DNA of 11,867 nucleotides from assembly GCA_003535775.1 (NCBI GenBank), contig DPYO01000014.1:1-11867 (forward strand), in the 5' to 3' direction. The number at the start of each line of letters is the position of its first letter. Within the stretch, counting starts at the first letter, position 1. The position numbers and the translations under genes are program-made. Positions 5,878-11,867 of the stretch are shown piece by piece. The stretch comes from Fidelibacterota bacterium. GTDB lineage: Bacteria > Fidelibacterota > Marinisomatia > Marinisomatales > UBA8229. Under the pieces are notes generated by a model. The model was not told where the DNA came from. It was given only the letters and a program-made list of their open reading frames with translations, and made no database searches.

Positions 5878-7893
5878 TTATAAAAGTGATGCTATATATT
5901 CACGAATTCGAGATTCCACCTGACTAGCGGTAAAACCAAATTCGTTTGCTAAATCTGTCCCTGGTGCACAAGTCCCAAAATGATCTAATCCAATCTTAAT
6001 TCCATTTTGTCCAACATATTTTTCCCACCCAAGAGTCACTCCTGCTTCCAAGGACACTATTAAACATCCCCGAATTGGAATGACTTCATTTTTGTACTCA
6101 AGTAATTGCTTATCAAATAATTCCCAGCAAGGCAAACTCACAACCATAATTTGTTTATCCGTCATATTTTCTGCCACTTTCAGGGCTAAGGACACTTCTG
6201 ATCCTGTAGCTATCAAATTAATCTCAGGTTTTGCACATTCCCTGATTATATAGCCACCCCTACGAACCCCTTTTTCAATTTTTTTAATGGATTTCTGAAA
6301 GACCGGCACACCCTGTCTTGTCAATAAAAGAGCACTGGGATTATTTTTGGATTCCAGCGCTAATTTAAAGCAAATAGCCGTTTCTTTAGCATCAGCAGGA
6401 CGGAATACCTGCAAATCTGGAATAGCTCTTAATGCCATGGTATGTTCCACAGGCTGATGGGTGGGACCATCCTCTCCAACATAAAAAGAATCATGGGTAA
6501 ATTCATGAATGACCCGAATCTTCTGCAGTGCACCAAGGCGCAAAGCAGGACGGCTGTAATCAGAAAAAACAAGAAATGTTCCTCCAAAAGGAATTATGCC
6601 GGAATGAAGAGCCATCCCATTTAGAATGGCAGCCATGGGAAATTCTCTTACTCCAAATGCAAGATTGCGCCCAGAACGATTATCTTTCTGAAAATCTCCA
6701 TATTGTTTTGCAAAACCACCTGTATAATTGGACGGTTCAAGATCTGCAGAGCCCCCGATAATATTTGGAAGTTGTTCCGCAAATTTTTCCAGTGTTGTTC
6801 CAAAAGCTTTTCGTGTTGCCAAAGAAACACCATCACCAAATTTGGGAAAGTCTAATTCAGGAAGATTGCCCTCTATTACCTGAGTCCATAATTGATTAAA
6901 ATCTCCATCTTTTCTAACGATTTCCAACGATTTTTTCCAGTCTTTCACTTGATTTTCTAAATCCGAAAATCTTCTCTGAAAATACCTTTTGACTTTATCT
7001 GGAATAAAAAATAATTCTGGAGGAAGTCCCAGCAATTCTTTGGATGCATCAATCTCAGCCTGCGGAAGGGGTGATCCATGGGTGTTATGGTCTCCCTCCA
7101 TAGAAGCAGTTCCTTTTGCCATAACAGTCTGGCCGATGATAATGCTGGGGCGATTAATAACCTGAGCCTTCTGAATTGCCTCCCGTATGGCGTGATGATC
7201 ATGACCATCAATTGTTTGAACATGCCAATTAAATCCTTGAAATACAATTGCAATATCTGTTGATTCAGATCGATTTGTTTTTCCAGAAATCTGGGCTTTG
7301 TTTGAATCATAAAGCATTATCAGTTTTGACAATCTCCAGTGCCCGGCCAAGGCAGCCGCTCCAAGTGCAACCGGTTCCTGAAGATCTCCATCACTGGCCA
7401 AGACATAGGTGAAATGGTTAAGTAAATTAAATCCATTTTTATTGTAAAGATTATCAAGAATTATTTCCGCAACCGCCATGCCAGTTGCCATTCCAACACC
7501 TTGTCCAAGAGGCCCCGTGGTAGCTTCTACACCCGGGGTCTCCACTTCTGGATGACCCGGTGTTTTACTGTGGAGTTGACGGAAATTTTTTAAATCATCA
7601 ATCGTCAATCTTTCTGAAAGATGTAATAACGTGTACAGGAGCATTGATTCGTGTCCCGCGGAGAGAACAAACCTATCCCTGGCAATCCAATCAGGGTCAT
7701 GGGGATCCTGTTTTAAAAATTCAGTAAATAAAATATAGACAAAATCTGCTGACGACATTGGTCCTCCAGTATGGCCGGAGTTCGCCTTTCTGACACCATC
7801 CATTACCAATCCCTTAATCACATTGACAGTGAATAAGTCTTTTTCCTCTGTCAACCAATCATTAAAAGTTGATAATTCACGAAATGTTCTCAT
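5878..7893 (-). CDS. tkt: Transketolase
   Basis: A 671-residue full-length transketolase, thiamine-diphosphate dependent, moving two-carbon units between sugar phosphates. In order: NSGHTGGPMSSADF (38-51), DRFVLSAGHESMLLY (73-87), TTGPLGQGVGMATGMA (125-140), the thiamine-diphosphate segment SDGDLQEP (167-174) through LYDSN (194-198), then EGDHNTHGSPL (266-276), the second domain with GVREFPM (414-420, catalytic-type E418), GGTFLVFSDYSRPALRLGAL (437-456), DGPTHQP (475-481), and the C-terminal domain with ATGSEV (562-567). The usual GDGC-x-x-EG reads SDGDLQEP, although the metal-ligand Asp and Asn are retained. The GHGS/GHAS loop reads GHES. The ATG overlaps the rpe stop by four bases. Related DXS and dihydroxyacetone synthases are less likely given length and neighbours. 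Confidence 0.96.
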   Translation of the reverse strand: MRTFRELSTFNDWLTEEKDLFTVNVIKGLVMDGVRKANSGHTGGPMSSADFVYILFTEFLKQDPHDPDWIARDRFVLSAGHESMLLYTLLHLSERLTIDDLKNFRQLHSKTPGHPEVETPGVEATTGPLGQGVGMATGMAVAEIILDNLYNKNGFNLLNHFTYVLASDGDLQEPVALGAAALAGHWRLSKLIMLYDSNKAQISGKTNRSESTDIAIVFQGFNWHVQTIDGHDHHAIREAIQKAQVINRPSIIIGQTVMAKGTASMEGDHNTHGSPLPQAEIDASKELLGLPPELFFIPDKVKRYFQRRFSDLENQVKDWKKSLEIVRKDGDFNQLWTQVIEGNLPELDFPKFGDGVSLATRKAFGTTLEKFAEQLPNIIGGSADLEPSNYTGGFAKQYGDFQKDNRSGRNLAFGVREFPMAAILNGMALHSGIIPFGGTFLVFSDYSRPALRLGALQKIRVIHEFTHDSFYVGEDGPTHQPVEHTMALRAIPDLQVFRPADAKETAICFKLALESKNNPSALLLTRQGVPVFQKSIKKIEKGVRRGGYIIRECAKPEINLIATGSEVSLALKVAENMTDKQIMVVSLPCWELFDKQLLEYKNEVIPIRGCLIVSLEAGVTLGWEKYVGQNGIKIGLDHFGTCAPGTDLANEFGFTASQVESRIREYIASLL

Positions 7894-8564
7894 GTCACAC
7901 CTAAGGCCTTAAATTTCTGGATTGTTTTTACCGGGTTTTCAGATTGAAAAATTTCCGATCCTGCCACCAATATTTCCGCCCCTGCTTTCGCTATTTCTTC
8001 AGCATTTGTCAATTTTATTCCACCATCTATTTCTATGAGTATTCTATCCCTGAGACCAAATTCTATCAATCTCTGATGGATATCTTTGATCTTTTTAGTG
8101 GAACTGGGAATATATTCCTGTCCGCCAAATCCGGGCTCCACGCTCATAATAAGAATTAAATCAATCTGATCCAAAAAGGGTTCTATCATGGAAAAAGGGG
8201 TTTGTGGTTTTAAAGAAATTCCAATCTGTTTATTTGTTGATCGGATTAAATCAATGACCAGTCCCGGCTCCTCTGTAGCTTCCACGTGAAAAGTAATTCC
8301 ATCTGCACCTGCATTTGCAAATGGCTTGATTAAATCTTCAGGATGCTCTACCATAAGATGTACATCCAGAAATATTTTTGTCAAAGGTTTTATAGATTTT
8401 ACGACGACAGGTCCAATGGTCAAGTTTGGTACAAAATGATTGTCCATTACATCCACATGAATGTACTCTGCACCGCCTTTTTCGCAAATATCAAGGGCAG
8501 AATACAGATGTGAAAAATCTGCAGATAAGATGGAAGGTGCAATTTTGATAGGATTTTTCGCCAT
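7890..8564 (-). CDS. rpe: Ribulose-phosphate 3-epimerase
   Basis: A 224-residue TIM-barrel enzyme of standard length that interconverts ribulose 5-phosphate and xylulose 5-phosphate, feeding transketolase. Visible motifs: IAPSILSADFSHL (8-20), the metal and active-site strand HVDVMDNHFVPN (36-47), FLDVHLMVEHPEDL (65-78), MSVEPGFGGQEYIPSS (139-154), and EIDGGI near 173-178 with the catalytic-type aspartate. All four metal/catalytic positions (His, Asp, His, Asp) appear present. The chosen ATG (8562-8564) gives the usual short N-terminus. No close Shine-Dalgarno is visible, only AAAGG about 17 bases upstream. Its stop overlaps tkt by four bases (ATGA). It lies 52 bases after the lipoprotein gene and may start the carbohydrate operon or continue from it. 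Confidence 0.96.
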   Translation of the reverse strand: MAKNPIKIAPSILSADFSHLYSALDICEKGGAEYIHVDVMDNHFVPNLTIGPVVVKSIKPLTKIFLDVHLMVEHPEDLIKPFANAGADGITFHVEATEEPGLVIDLIRSTNKQIGISLKPQTPFSMIEPFLDQIDLILIMSVEPGFGGQEYIPSSTKKIKDIHQRLIEFGLRDRILIEIDGGIKLTNAEEIAKAGAEILVAGSEIFQSENPVKTIQKFKALGVT

Positions 8565-8616
8565 TTATGCCGGTGGAGTTTACCTTTGCAAGATAAACAT
8601 TTTCAATGATGAATCT

Positions 8617-8928
8617 TTAATCCCACTCAAAACCTGCAGTTTTCCCTGTATTTAAATTAATCTCAATAGAATTGTAGTCCTGTAGCTCCGGCAGGAAATA
8701 ATACAACATTTTAAATTCCATCTTCTCATCTATCCAGACAGAATCCGGAGGTCCTAACGTCTCCACAACCAGTTTTTCTGATGGATATTTTTCCAGGAAT
8801 GTCCAGACAGTATAATCACTTTCATGTCCTTGAGGCAAATCCGACGAGATGCCGTTATCTACCGGACTTGATGGTGGTGATGAACAACCTGATAATAAAA
8901 TAAAGACTACTAAAATAAATTGTTTCAT
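8617..8928 (-). CDS. Small lipoprotein of unknown function, possibly BamE/OmlA-like
   Basis: A 103-residue predicted lipoprotein. MKQFILVVFILLSGCSSPPSS is a classical lipoprotein signal: positive N-terminus, hydrophobic core, lipobox LSGC with the lipidated cysteine at residue 15, then a Ser/Pro-rich linker. The mature part has LVVETLGPPDSVW, which resembles the conserved LGxP turn of BamE/OmlA (SmpA) proteins, followed by a Tyr-rich strand and EINLNTGKTAGFEWD. A BamE-like fold is only a suggestion. The frame is open 17 codons further upstream, but I chose ATG 8926-8928 because the signal peptide begins there; AAGGA directly touches the ATG, an unusually short spacing. With no charged residue at +2 after the cysteine the default destination would be the outer membrane. 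It is encoded just ahead of rpe with no obvious functional link. Confidence 0.75.
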   Translation of the reverse strand: MKQFILVVFILLSGCSSPPSSPVDNGISSDLPQGHESDYTVWTFLEKYPSEKLVVETLGPPDSVWIDEKMEFKMLYYFLPELQDYNSIEINLNTGKTAGFEWD

Positions 8929-8971
8929 TCCTTGGAAAGTAAGGATGGAAGAAGAGACAATCAAATAGTGG

Positions 8972-9000
8972 AATATCAATTTTTATCCTGATGTACACAA
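8972..9000 (-). promoter_or_regulatory. Candidate promoter for the lipoprotein-rpe-tkt-rpiB unit
   Basis: The 110-base region 8929-9038 separates divergent genes and must hold promoters for both. Toward the lipoprotein, minus strand, TTGTGT (plus 8995-9000) and GATATT (plus 8972-8977) are spaced by 17 bases and resemble -35 and -10 boxes (three and four of six consensus matches). Toward the plus-strand gene, TATATT at 9005-9010 could be a -10 box, but its -35 is poor. AT-rich DNA makes such matches common. Confidence 0.25.
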
Positions 9001-9025
9001 AATTTATATTAGATTGTTTTTTTCA

Positions 9026-9031
9026 AAGGAG
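9026..9031 (+). promoter_or_regulatory. Ribosome binding site of the LOG-family gene
   Basis: AAGGAG lies seven bases before the ATG at 9039, the clearest independent Shine-Dalgarno in the window besides that of moaCB. It fixes the start of the plus-strand gene. Confidence 0.8.
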
Positions 9032-9038
9032 ATAAATA

Positions 9039-9848
9039 ATGTCCGAGACACAACCCAAAAAAGACTTTTTTTCTGATGCAGAATTTTACACCAGTCCTGA
9101 GGCAAGGTCGCTTCGTATTCTATCCGAATATCTTGGCCCACGCCAACGGTTTTCACGAAATCATATCGAGGACACCATCGTTTTTTTTGGTTCTGCACGA
9201 TTGGTTTCGAAACAGAAAGCAGAACAGGCACTGAAAAAAGCGTCTAAATCCCCTTCCAGACAAATGCGGAAAAAACTTGAACACGATTTAACCATGAGTC
9301 AATATTATGAGGACTCGAAAGCCTTAGCAAAAAAATTAACTTATTGGAGTAAAAAGAGAAAAAACTCTAAACATCGATATATCATCACTTCTGGTGGAGG
9401 TCCCGGAATTATGGAAGCAGCCAACAGGGGAGCTTCCGAGGCAAAGGGACTGACAATCGGTTTAAATATCACTTTGCCCCATGAACAATCCGGAAACAAA
9501 TGGCTTACCCCAGAGCTATGCATGGAATTTCATTATTTCTTCATGCGAAAATTCTGGATGGCGTATCTTGCTAAAGCTTTAGTAGTATTTCCCGGCGGTT
9601 TCGGAACCCTGGATGAATTGATGGAAATCCTGACTTTGATCCAGACTAAAAAAATAAAGAAATCCATACCCATTGTTCTCTATGGAAAAAATTTCTGGGA
9701 TAATACAATAAATTGGAAATATCTCATAAAAGCAGGAACTGTGTCCAAAAAAGATTTAGATCTGTTTACTATTTGTGATTCCGTAGAAGACGCATTTACG
9801 TTTCTTACCACTAAAATTACCGGTACTCACACCGGACCAAATTTCTAA
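9039..9848 (+). CDS. LOG-family Rossmann protein (TIGR00730 type), probable nucleoside 5'-monophosphate phosphoribohydrolase
   Basis: A 269-residue cytosolic protein. The LOG/lysine-decarboxylase-like signatures are clear: FFGSAR at 49-54, SGGGPGIMEAANRGA at 118-132, and PGGFGTLDEL at 185-194, with FFMRKFWM at 167-174 supplying the conserved Arg/Lys. LOG proteins cleave the N-glycosidic bond of nucleoside 5'-monophosphates, releasing base and ribose 5-phosphate. In plants this activates cytokinins; in bacteria it often serves nucleotide salvage. The protein is longer than minimal LOGs (about 180-200 residues). It has an N-terminal extension of some 45 residues and a basic, helical insert at about 56-112 between the first strand and the GGG loop. 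It is the only plus-strand gene, divergent from the pentose phosphate genes; a ribose 5-phosphate link is tempting but is inference. Its end converges on the next gene with a 25-base gap. Confidence 0.88.
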   Translation: MSETQPKKDFFSDAEFYTSPEARSLRILSEYLGPRQRFSRNHIEDTIVFFGSARLVSKQKAEQALKKASKSPSRQMRKKLEHDLTMSQYYEDSKALAKKLTYWSKKRKNSKHRYIITSGGGPGIMEAANRGASEAKGLTIGLNITLPHEQSGNKWLTPELCMEFHYFFMRKFWMAYLAKALVVFPGGFGTLDELMEILTLIQTKKIKKSIPIVLYGKNFWDNTINWKYLIKAGTVSKKDLDLFTICDSVEDAFTFLTTKITGTHTGPNF

Positions 9849-9873
9849 TATTTATAATGAAAAATACAATTCT

Positions 9874-10941
9874 TTACCTTTCGTTGTACTGAATAAATTC
9901 AAATAAGAAAAAAAATATTTTTAATAATTCCTTTATTTGAAAAAATATTCCTTTGTGTGTTGCTCTTTCCCCATGTTCATACATATAGGATATTAGCAAA
10001 CGGCTATCTGCCAAGCTATCTGCCAATTTTATTGATTCCGTATAAGGAGACATAGCATCATTAGCTCCGTGCATGACAAATACCTTTTGAGTGACCTGGT
10101 CACACCAGTATTTTGGAGAAATACTGATAAACTCATCTTGTAAATTTTTCCAAAATAAATTTATGATTCTCTCAATTTCAGAGCTGATCTCTCCTTTAAG
10201 TATATGAGTGATCAGTTCCTTATCTTTTTCTGAGATTTTTTCCAATTCTGTATTAATGCCCTCCTGATCTTCTTGTACACTTAGTTTGAGTATCTTTTGA
10301 GTAGTTATTGTATCATATCCCACATCTACTCTGGATAAATAGTTATGAAACAGTACAATTAAACCCCATTCATCTGCCTGTATAATTCTTTCAACTCCGT
10401 TAACCTCTAGTTTTCCGGTTAAAAGAAAGCGTAGCGCAGTTTCAATAGCATAATGGGTGCCATATACCAGCATTGACTTTGGCGGATATTTTTGGAACTC
10501 ATTTCTCAGGCTTGCTTTAAGGACCATGGCACCACCAAAACTGATTCCTATTACAATTATCTTATTTTTATGTACATTTTCCCTCGTTTGTACCCATTGA
10601 AAAAAATGTCCCGTCCAACTGATAATTTCAGGGGAAATTATTAACTTTTTTAAAGGAGGAATTCTTGGTAAAAATACCAAATAACCTGCATTCGACAGTA
10701 CCTTAGCCAGCAAATTCATTGTAGGATGTTCTTCTGCAGATGGCGATGCTCCTGGATAAATTATTACTGTATGCTCAGTGGAATTTTTTGGATAAAATAC
10801 CCGCATTGGTGTGCTTTCCTTATTCAGACCGGGATATGATTCGTTCGAGTGAACCAATTTCCTTAAATGTGAATTTTCTCCTCGAACTAATCCGGTGATG
10901 ATCTTGGCAGTACGAAAAAATTTATTTAGTGTACTTGCCAT
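9874..10941 (-). CDS. Alpha/beta-hydrolase of unknown substrate
   Basis: A 355-residue protein with the alpha/beta-hydrolase layout. VIIYPGASPSAEEHP at 59-73 is the first strand and oxyanion region. VIGISFGGAMVLKAS at 130-144 is the nucleophile elbow GxSxG with S134. VFVMHGANDAMSP at 287-299 gives the acid D295. A histidine in YEHGERATHKG (H323 or H329) completes the likely triad. Between nucleophile and acid sits a large, Lys/Glu-rich helical section, about 170-275, probably a cap domain. There is no signal peptide. The C-terminus (about 337-351) is very hydrophobic and Phe-rich and may be buried or touch the membrane. The gene is visibly AT-richer than the Moco and pentose phosphate genes, and no Shine-Dalgarno precedes ATG 10939-10941. 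I cannot name a substrate; esterase, lipase or peptidase are all possible. Confidence 0.75.
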   Translation of the reverse strand: MASTLNKFFRTAKIITGLVRGENSHLRKLVHSNESYPGLNKESTPMRVFYPKNSTEHTVIIYPGASPSAEEHPTMNLLAKVLSNAGYLVFLPRIPPLKKLIISPEIISWTGHFFQWVQTRENVHKNKIIVIGISFGGAMVLKASLRNEFQKYPPKSMLVYGTHYAIETALRFLLTGKLEVNGVERIIQADEWGLIVLFHNYLSRVDVGYDTITTQKILKLSVQEDQEGINTELEKISEKDKELITHILKGEISSEIERIINLFWKNLQDEFISISPKYWCDQVTQKVFVMHGANDAMSPYTESIKLADSLADSRLLISYMYEHGERATHKGIFFQIKELLKIFFFLFEFIQYNER

Positions 10942-10998
10942 TATTAATATTTCAGAAGAGAAAAACTAAAAATTATGTAAAGATTTATCTAAAATACT

Positions 10999-11867
10999 TT
11001 AAAGGTCAACTACCAGTGTAATATTTTTTCCATTTCGCAGCACATCTACATTGATCCTCTGTCCCGGTTTGCATTCTTCCAGTCTATACATATAATCGTA
11101 AATATTTTTGACTGGCTTCCCATCCATTGCAACGATTACATCTCCCTTTTCCATGCCGGCACGCTTTGCTGGTTTATTGTTTATAACACCATCCACCCGG
11201 AGTCCTTCTCCTTCTTCGGATGAATAGTCCGGCATGATCCCAAGTGTAACTTTGAATCGGCGCCTGCCGGACGGTTGTTCTTTTGGCCCTGCCTCCTGGT
11301 ATACCAGCGATTCCGGTACATTTGCTGCCTCAATAATTAAATCATGCACAAATTCTGCAACTAGTATTTCTCCTGAAAGATTAATTTTTTCCACATCATC
11401 TTCGGGGGTATGATAATCTTCGTGAACGCCTGTAAAAAAAAATAATACAGGGATATTTTCAACATAGAAAGATGTATGATCTGATGGTCCATACCCTTCT
11501 GAAGAAAGTTTTACATTCAAATCTTCTCCCTCAGCAAATCGCTGGACAAGGTCACTTAAACCAACAGCAGTACCGGTTCCGCCAACTGTTATTGCTTTTG
11601 TGGTCGAATCCAAGCGACCAACCATATCCAGATTAAACATCAATTTGATCTTTCCCAAGTCTACCAATGGATTATTTACAAAATATTTAGAACCCAACAG
11701 TCCCATTTCTTCCGCTCCGAAAGAAAGAAACAGGATGCTTCTTTTCAATTTTGTTTGTTCTGCTTTCAGTTTTTCTATTATTTCAAGGATGGCAGCAACT
11801 CCCGAAGCGTTATCATCTGCACCATTATGAATTACCAATGTGTCCGGTCTTCGCGAACCGGAATGTG
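10999..11867 (-). CDS. M28-family zinc aminopeptidase with C-terminal PDZ domain (N-terminus beyond window)
   Basis: About 288 residues are visible, and the frame stays open to the window edge, so the N-terminal part is missing. A TTG at 11836-11838 is only an internal Leu codon: the upstream codons HSGSRRPDT join smoothly to LVIHNGADDNASG, the M28 zinc-site motif. Further metal and catalytic residues are GAEE (Glu-Glu coded near 11707-11712), FNLDMVGR (Asp near 11626-11628) and DYHTPEDD (His near 11410-11412). SSEGYGPSDHTSFY is the usual substrate-side segment. The last 85 or so residues (11002-11259) form a PDZ domain with GLRVDGVINNKPAKRAGMEKGD. M28-PDZ proteins are usually exported or periplasmic peptidases; the signal peptide would be upstream, unseen. 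The first His ligand also lies outside. The gene ends 57 bases before the hydrolase start. Confidence 0.92.
   Translation of the reverse strand, partial: HSGSRRPDTLVIHNGADDNASGVAAILEIIEKLKAEQTKLKRSILFLSFGAEEMGLLGSKYFVNNPLVDLGKIKLMFNLDMVGRLDSTTKAITVGGTGTAVGLSDLVQRFAEGEDLNVKLSSEGYGPSDHTSFYVENIPVLFFFTGVHEDYHTPEDDVEKINLSGEILVAEFVHDLIIEAANVPESLVYQEAGPKEQPSGRRRFKVTLGIMPDYSSEEGEGLRVDGVINNKPAKRAGMEKGDVIVAMDGKPVKNIYDYMYRLEECKPGQRINVDVLRNGKNITLVVDL

Noticed and set aside
6957..7310. Alternative-frame open stretch of over 100 codons inside tkt.
   Set aside because: It is fully covered by the conserved transketolase frame and its translation shows no family resemblance.
9181..9188. Run of eight T within the LOG-family gene.
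   Set aside because: It encodes the expected VFFG strand in frame, with no sign of a frameshift.
9820..9835. Hairpin CCGGT-ACTCAC-ACCGG at the end of the LOG-family gene, considered as a terminator.
   Set aside because: Short five-base stem inside the coding sequence and no following T-run on either strand.
11836..11838. TTG as start of the M28-PDZ peptidase.
   Set aside because: The frame continues to the window edge and the TTG lies in the zinc-binding motif, so the gene is simply cut by the window.

Overview
The window is a compact stretch of bacterial chromosome with 14 protein-coding genes, 13 of them on the minus strand, and intergenic gaps of at most about 140 bases. I see no RNA gene, mobile element, phage gene or CRISPR array. 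The gene style (a MoaC-MoaB fusion, a rhodanese-MoeB fusion, an M28 peptidase with a PDZ domain, small lipoproteins, moderately AT-rich DNA, many genes without a strong Shine-Dalgarno) fits a bacterium of the FCB group, such as Bacteroidota or Marinimicrobia. That placement is a guess from style, not a phylogenetic result.

Region 1 (1-5279, minus strand, read right to left) is a tight molybdenum cofactor (Moco) operon: moaA, moaC-moaB fusion, a TauE/SafE-type membrane protein, moeA, rhodanese-moeB fusion, moaD, and moaE cut by the window edge. Every junction after moaA/moaCB is a stop/start overlap or direct abutment. The genes cover GTP to cyclic pyranopterin monophosphate (MoaA, MoaC), activation of the MoaD sulfur carrier (rhodanese-MoeB), dithiolene formation (MoaD/MoaE), adenylation (the MoaB/MogA domain) and molybdate insertion (MoeA). 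No molybdate ABC transporter or mobA is visible here.

Region 2 (5280-5422) is a 143-base leader in front of moaA. It has a perfect hairpin touching the moaA start codon and three copies of the hexamer CTTAGA (TCTAAG in the operon's sense).

Region 3 (5423-8928, minus) is a carbohydrate cluster: a small lipoprotein, then rpe, tkt and rpiB. These are three of the four classical enzymes of the non-oxidative pentose phosphate pathway; transaldolase is absent from the window. It could read through into the Moco operon.

Region 4 (8929-11867) holds a LOG-family nucleotide hydrolase, the only plus-strand gene, divergent from the lipoprotein. It is followed by a convergent, AT-rich alpha/beta hydrolase of unknown substrate and an M28-PDZ peptidase whose N-terminus lies beyond the window.

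Most of this is ordinary metabolism; I do not see a clearly new system. The points most worth a second look are the diglycine tails of MoaA and MoaD, whose codons also form the ribosome binding sites of the next gene, the permease embedded in the Moco operon, the rearranged zinc-less MoeB, and the moaA leader.
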